A stretch of 42,155 nucleotides of DNA from Oscillospiraceae bacterium (GTDB lineage Bacteria; Bacillota; Clostridia; Oscillospirales; Acutalibacteraceae): the NCBI GenBank assembly GCA_902792905.1, contig CADBBH010000016.1, positions 1-42,155 on the forward strand, read 5' to 3'. Shown here in pieces: positions 39,168-42,155 of the stretch. Under the pieces are notes generated by a model. That model had not been told where the DNA came from. It saw only the letters and a list, made by a program, of their open reading frames with translations, and ran no database searches. The translations under genes and the position numbers were made by a program. Each line of letters opens with the position of its first letter. Positions within the stretch are counted from its first letter, which is position 1.

Positions 39168-40436
39168 TCACTCGGTTTTAATCACCTGTGTTTTTGTGTT
39201 GTCTTTTGTCAGAATCGGGTCGTCGGCGGATACCTCGCAGATTATTGCCCAGCTTGCCATATCGGCGGTGCGGACTTCGGGAATGTATCTGTTGATGTAA
39301 ATCTCGTTCTTGTCTGAATTGATTTTGACTCCGGTGTAATAGTTCGAGCCGCTGCTCTCACTTGTAAATATGACTACAAGCGCATGATCCTTGAAGAATG
39401 CATCATTATATTTGGGGTTATATACAATTTCCCCGTTGTTTTGGTATGATTGCTGCGCTTCAAAAAGAGATTTATACTGCGCCTTGTTTCTGATGAATAC
39501 AACCTGCGGATAATCCGCGGAAGATTTCCAGGAAAGCCTTATATAATGGATTGAGTCGGATGAATCATACACATAGTCATTCTGAACAGGTTGTGTGCTC
39601 TTTACTGTCAGTCCGGGTTCTCTCTCATTGAGAACGGCATAGTCACGGATAATTGAATTGATTTTTTCCCTGTCTTCAGAACTGAGTACAATGCTCTTTT
39701 CCTCGTTCACTTTCTTTATAACCGTATCAGTAACTATACCGGAAGAGGATTCGTAAAGGTAGCGGTGAGAGCCGATTATTATTTCATAATCGGGAAGATT
39801 ATCGTAAGGATTGATACTGAACCGGTAACCTCCGAGTGTTCCCGAAACTACGGCTGCATCATTATCGGAAAGCTTTAACTTACCTTCGGTTATATACTTT
39901 TCACATTCGCGTGTGCTCTTAATATAAACCGGTTCGGCATTTTTGGCTTTTGATGTGCTTTCTTTAACCGTGTTCTCAGCTTTGCTTTCTTTCCAGACAT
40001 CAACAATCTGTTCTATCTTTTTTCCTGATTCTTTGCCTCCGGGAACATACTCAACCTTAACGGTATCGCTCTCTTCAAGATTATTATCTGCGGGGACCTC
40101 AATGATTTCACCGGGAAGAACATCGCCGTCACCCTCAAACACTTCAACCGAAGCCCCATTTTCAGCCGCATCGACGACTACGCCGCTGACCTCGCTGACG
40201 GCGGGATCAATTTCCATTCCTTCCCAAAGCTCGTCAACGGATTTGAGGCTGTGTGGGAACTTATACACTTCTTTTTGAGTAAACATAAGATTTTTGTAAA
40301 ACGGTCTGTTCCATTTCACAATCTTATATGCAATGGCATTATAGCTCTTTGTGCCGTCTGCATATGCCTTCGGTATCGGAACAAAAAGTCCGATAATCAA
40401 AAGTGCAGCGGCTGAAATAATTATTTTTTTCTTCAT
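39168..40436 (-). CDS. Exported protein of unknown function
   Basis: 422 residues. Sec signal peptide about 1-26 (IPKAYADG), followed by SYNAIAYKIVKWNRPF, a segment I associate with a group of small clostridial exported proteins. Residues about 78-160 include short acidic beta stretches (VVVDAAENGASVEVFEGD); about 175-245 read as a compact domain (LGGYRFSINPYDNLPDYEII); the C-terminal 140 residues contain YKSLFEAQQSYQNNGE and VVIFTSESSGSNYYTG, resembling a PrcB-like or protease-complex domain, with low certainty. Last gene of the sigma-factor operon, 69 bp after the anti-sigma-type gene; no clear terminator lies between 39045 and 39167. Confidence 0.7.
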   Translation of the reverse strand: MKKKIIISAAALLIIGLFVPIPKAYADGTKSYNAIAYKIVKWNRPFYKNLMFTQKEVYKFPHSLKSVDELWEGMEIDPAVSEVSGVVVDAAENGASVEVFEGDGDVLPGEIIEVPADNNLEESDTVKVEYVPGGKESGKKIEQIVDVWKESKAENTVKESTSKAKNAEPVYIKSTRECEKYITEGKLKLSDNDAAVVSGTLGGYRFSINPYDNLPDYEIIIGSHRYLYESSSGIVTDTVIKKVNEEKSIVLSSEDREKINSIIRDYAVLNEREPGLTVKSTQPVQNDYVYDSSDSIHYIRLSWKSSADYPQVVFIRNKAQYKSLFEAQQSYQNNGEIVYNPKYNDAFFKDHALVVIFTSESSGSNYYTGVKINSDKNEIYINRYIPEVRTADMASWAIICEVSADDPILTKDNTKTQVIKTE

Positions 40437-40505
40437 TTTTTCACCTCTCAGATTAATAACAGTCAGATTTTAAAATATAAATCGCATCAAAATCAAAACC
40501 TTAAG

Positions 40506-41405
40506 TTATTCCATTACGGTATATCCCTTTGTGGTTTCGATTACATAGTCACCGTTTGCAGGAGTTTGAGCGGTTGACGGAGCAGAGCCACCGATAACAT
40601 AATCACTGACGGCAGAAGAATCTGCCTCGGGATTTATCACAACATAATAATGTGTTGTGGTAAGTGAATCTCCCTTATCTTTGAATTTAAGACAAACAGC
40701 CACATCATCGGGAACGCCTTTGATGTAATAAACATCGGCCGAGAGGGTTTCTTTTGCGGTATTTCCTTCGGCGACTGCACCGGGTCCTTCCCAGCCTGCC
40801 GTTACCGTAACTGAGCCGACTTTTTCACCAACCTTTTCTTTTTCAATTACCTTTCCGGCAACATAGTTTTTATATTTGCCGCTGTCTATATGATATTTAT
40901 ACTCAGAGTGTAATGCTGTTTCTTCGGTAACTGCGTTTGCGGTTGCGGGTCTTGTGGTTGTTATATTTGCGTTGCTGTCAGTCCGCGCTGATGTTGCAGG
41001 AGCGGCGGTTGCTGTTTCTTCTAAGGAATCATAATCTCCGTTTTTATCTTGTTTCACGGTAGCAAGCAAGGTTGTTGTCTCGTCTTTTGCTTTGAGTGTC
41101 CCGTTTTCCTCCGTTCTCTCGGTATCCCTATCAAGATTGAAATATGATGTTATTTCCTGTGATAGCAATTCGGGAACGGTATATTCTGAATCGTCTGAAA
41201 CTATTGCCGCTTCGGAATTCTCATCGGCGGATTTCTTGTTAATCATGCCTGTATTTCCGGCGCGAGTCGCAGTAAAAACACATAAAGCCACAGCAACAAG
41301 TGCGGTTGAGCTGAGAGCCGCGCATTTAATTGTCTTTTTCCTTTTGAGCATATAGCTGTCACGCTCAGCCATCACGCGCTCAAAGGTTTCATCATAAGTT
41401 TTCAT
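40506..41405 (-). CDS. Membrane-anchored probable anti-sigma factor
   Basis: 299 residues from ATG 41405. Residues 1-28 are a charged cytoplasmic segment (MKTYDETFERVMAERDSYML), then a transmembrane helix (about 31-48, CAALSSTALVAVALCVFTAT), then a long outside part: a Thr/Ala/Asp linker to about 165 and a beta-rich domain to the end (VGSVTVTAGWEGPG, AVCLKFKDKG). The layout of an ECF-linked transmembrane regulator, with a start overlapping the sigma gene by 14 nt, supports an anti-sigma role, although no ZAS zinc motif (HxxxCxxC) is visible. It could instead be an RsiV-type or simply a sigma-controlled surface protein. Confidence 0.65.
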   Translation of the reverse strand: MKTYDETFERVMAERDSYMLKRKKTIKCAALSSTALVAVALCVFTATRAGNTGMINKKSADENSEAAIVSDDSEYTVPELLSQEITSYFNLDRDTERTEENGTLKAKDETTTLLATVKQDKNGDYDSLEETATAAPATSARTDSNANITTTRPATANAVTEETALHSEYKYHIDSGKYKNYVAGKVIEKEKVGEKVGSVTVTAGWEGPGAVAEGNTAKETLSADVYYIKGVPDDVAVCLKFKDKGDSLTTTHYYVVINPEADSSAVSDYVIGGSAPSTAQTPANGDYVIETTKGYTVME

Positions 41406-41946
41406 ATACAAAACCATCCTTTTCCAATTGCGCTTTGAGAGCCTGCCTTGCCTTATATGCAAGATTTTCCGTGGCGTGAGTCTTTATGCCGATTACGGCT
41501 GACGCGTCTTTCATGCTCATTCCTTCAAAGTATACAAGCCAGAGAATCTGTCTGTATTCCGGCTTCAGCTTACCCATAGAACGGTGAAGAGCAATATCCC
41601 GTTCATTCTTTATAACGAGGATTTCAAGCTCCAGTTCATCGGGAGTCATTTCATAATCCTCAATAGGGAGTGTGCCTCTCCTGGCAGCTTTGCGCAGATA
41701 ATCTTTCGCGAGATTTCCGCCGATAGTATACAGCCAGGTTCTGAATGAAGCTTTTCCGTTGTATCTCGGTCGCTTAGTCACAAGCTTTATAAAGGTATCC
41801 TCTGCCAGATCCTCCGCATCGGTTATATTAGAAACAAAGGAATTGATATAGAGGATGAGTCCGTCGCGGTATTCTCTTATAATTTCGGCGAAGGCGTTAT
41901 CATCGCCTGCAAGGAAACGGCGGTAGCTACTTGCACCGTTATCCAT
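41392..41946 (-). CDS. ECF-type RNA polymerase sigma factor
   Basis: 184 residues of the extracytoplasmic-function sigma family. Region 2 about 14-80: FAEIIREYRDGLILYINSF (17-35), DAEDLAEDTFIKL (43-55) and FRTWLYTIGGNLAKDYLR (68-85) bind the -10 and core polymerase. Region 4 about 121-170: LKPEYRQILWLVYFEGMSMKDASAVIG (split) is the helix-turn-helix for the -35. The stop overlaps the start of the downstream membrane gene. AAAGGAG before ATG 41946. Target genes likely include the two downstream genes; this is inferred from the arrangement. Confidence 0.94.
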   Translation of the reverse strand: MDNGASSYRRFLAGDDNAFAEIIREYRDGLILYINSFVSNITDAEDLAEDTFIKLVTKRPRYNGKASFRTWLYTIGGNLAKDYLRKAARRGTLPIEDYEMTPDELELEILVIKNERDIALHRSMGKLKPEYRQILWLVYFEGMSMKDASAVIGIKTHATENLAYKARQALKAQLEKDGFVYENL

Positions 41947-41994
41947 AGGGCTTCTCCTTTCTGAAAGAGCGATGCCTGAACTGCCCTTTCACTT

Positions 41995-42000
41995 ATTATA
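41995..42000 (-). promoter_or_regulatory. Candidate -10 box of the sigma-factor operon
   Basis: TATAAT on the minus strand, about 50 bp ahead of the sigma factor start. No good -35 match stands 16-18 bp upstream (GTGAGA at 17 bp). A GTGAGA-type -35 could also be used by an ECF sigma, which would fit self-activation, but this is speculative. Confidence 0.4.
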
Positions 42001-42053
42001 CGAAATATATGCAAAAATCTCACGGTAAAAATTACGCTGATTATTATGATTGA

Positions 42054-42155
42054 TTATACTTTGGGACGCACTACCTCTCTGTGAAATTCATTAGATTCGT
42101 CACCCATTGCATTATCCCAAAATTGTGCGTTCTCCTCCCAGATTTTTTTACTTTC
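42054..42155 (-). pseudogene. Truncated SAM-dependent methyltransferase N-terminus (window edge)
   Basis: Minus strand, open from the window edge to TAA at 42056-42054, reading SKKIWEENAQFWDNAMGDES followed by NEFHREVVRPKV and stop. The WD..MGDESN.FHR..VRP pattern is the N-terminal helix region of a class I methyltransferase group; in complete proteins the SAM-binding DxxCGNG region should follow at once. Here the frame stops before any of it, and the next 100 bp toward the sigma gene show no continuation. It is either a remnant of a broken gene or a very short protein. The start lies outside the window. Confidence 0.6.

Overview
The window looks like chromosomal DNA from an anaerobic Firmicute of class Clostridia, probably near the Oscillospiraceae/Ruminococcaceae. 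Supporting signs are the dnaA/rpmH-rnpA-yidD-yidC-khpB block, a DUF4474 gene pair, a CD1871A-type CXXC mini-protein beside a TlpA-like thioredoxin and a 4Fe-4S membrane protein, KtrAB, AzlCD, consensus sigma-A promoters and purine-rich Shine-Dalgarno sites. Base composition is near half G+C in genes and AT-rich between them. This placement is inferred from gene content and family resemblance; no search was run.

Layout. 1-720: non-coding, filled with two families of short interspersed repeats and a 108-bp direct duplication. 766-7028 (minus): a seven-gene operon dat - DUF4392 - pxpB - pxpC - DUF1445 - pxpA - alr, read here as a D-glutamate/5-oxoproline module. 7318-14666 (minus): GH3 glycosidase, sugar isomerase, xylulokinase, LarE, SGNH hydrolase and TcdA, behind one consensus promoter. 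14789-16950 (minus): two paralogous DUF4474 surface proteins. 16993-21160 (minus): tmRNA, smpB, yhbY, rdgB, ftsY and dnaA; ftsY, not dnaN, follows dnaA. 21434-24008 (plus): rpmH, rnpA, yidD, yidC, khpB, divergent from dnaA and preceded by a structured leader.

24059-27226 (minus): discrete acyl carrier protein, condensation-type acyltransferase and adenylating enzyme. 27385-29697 (minus): aroK, birA, a lipoprotein and an Sfp-type phosphopantetheinyl transferase, which could prime that carrier protein. 29831-36735 (plus): one long run of KtrB, KtrA, AzlC, AzlD, a secreted CAP protein, a secreted CHAP-like protein, a split thioredoxin-like lipoprotein, a CXXC mini-protein, a 4Fe-4S membrane protein and a small helical protein, starting at a consensus promoter and ending at a terminator. 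36855-38573 (minus): secreted alpha/beta hydrolase. 38803-39044 (minus): a promoter-to-terminator unit with no protein, carrying the 3' part of a tRNA-Cys without a D-arm. 39168-41946 (minus): ECF sigma factor, its probable membrane partner and an exported protein. The right edge holds a methyltransferase N-terminus cut short by a stop codon.

The points most worth a second look are the D-glutamate/5-oxoproline operon, in which the two domains of the human D-glutamate cyclase DGLUCY occur as separate genes around pxpBC; the free-standing adenylation/condensation/carrier set; and the tRNA-Cys-like transcription unit.
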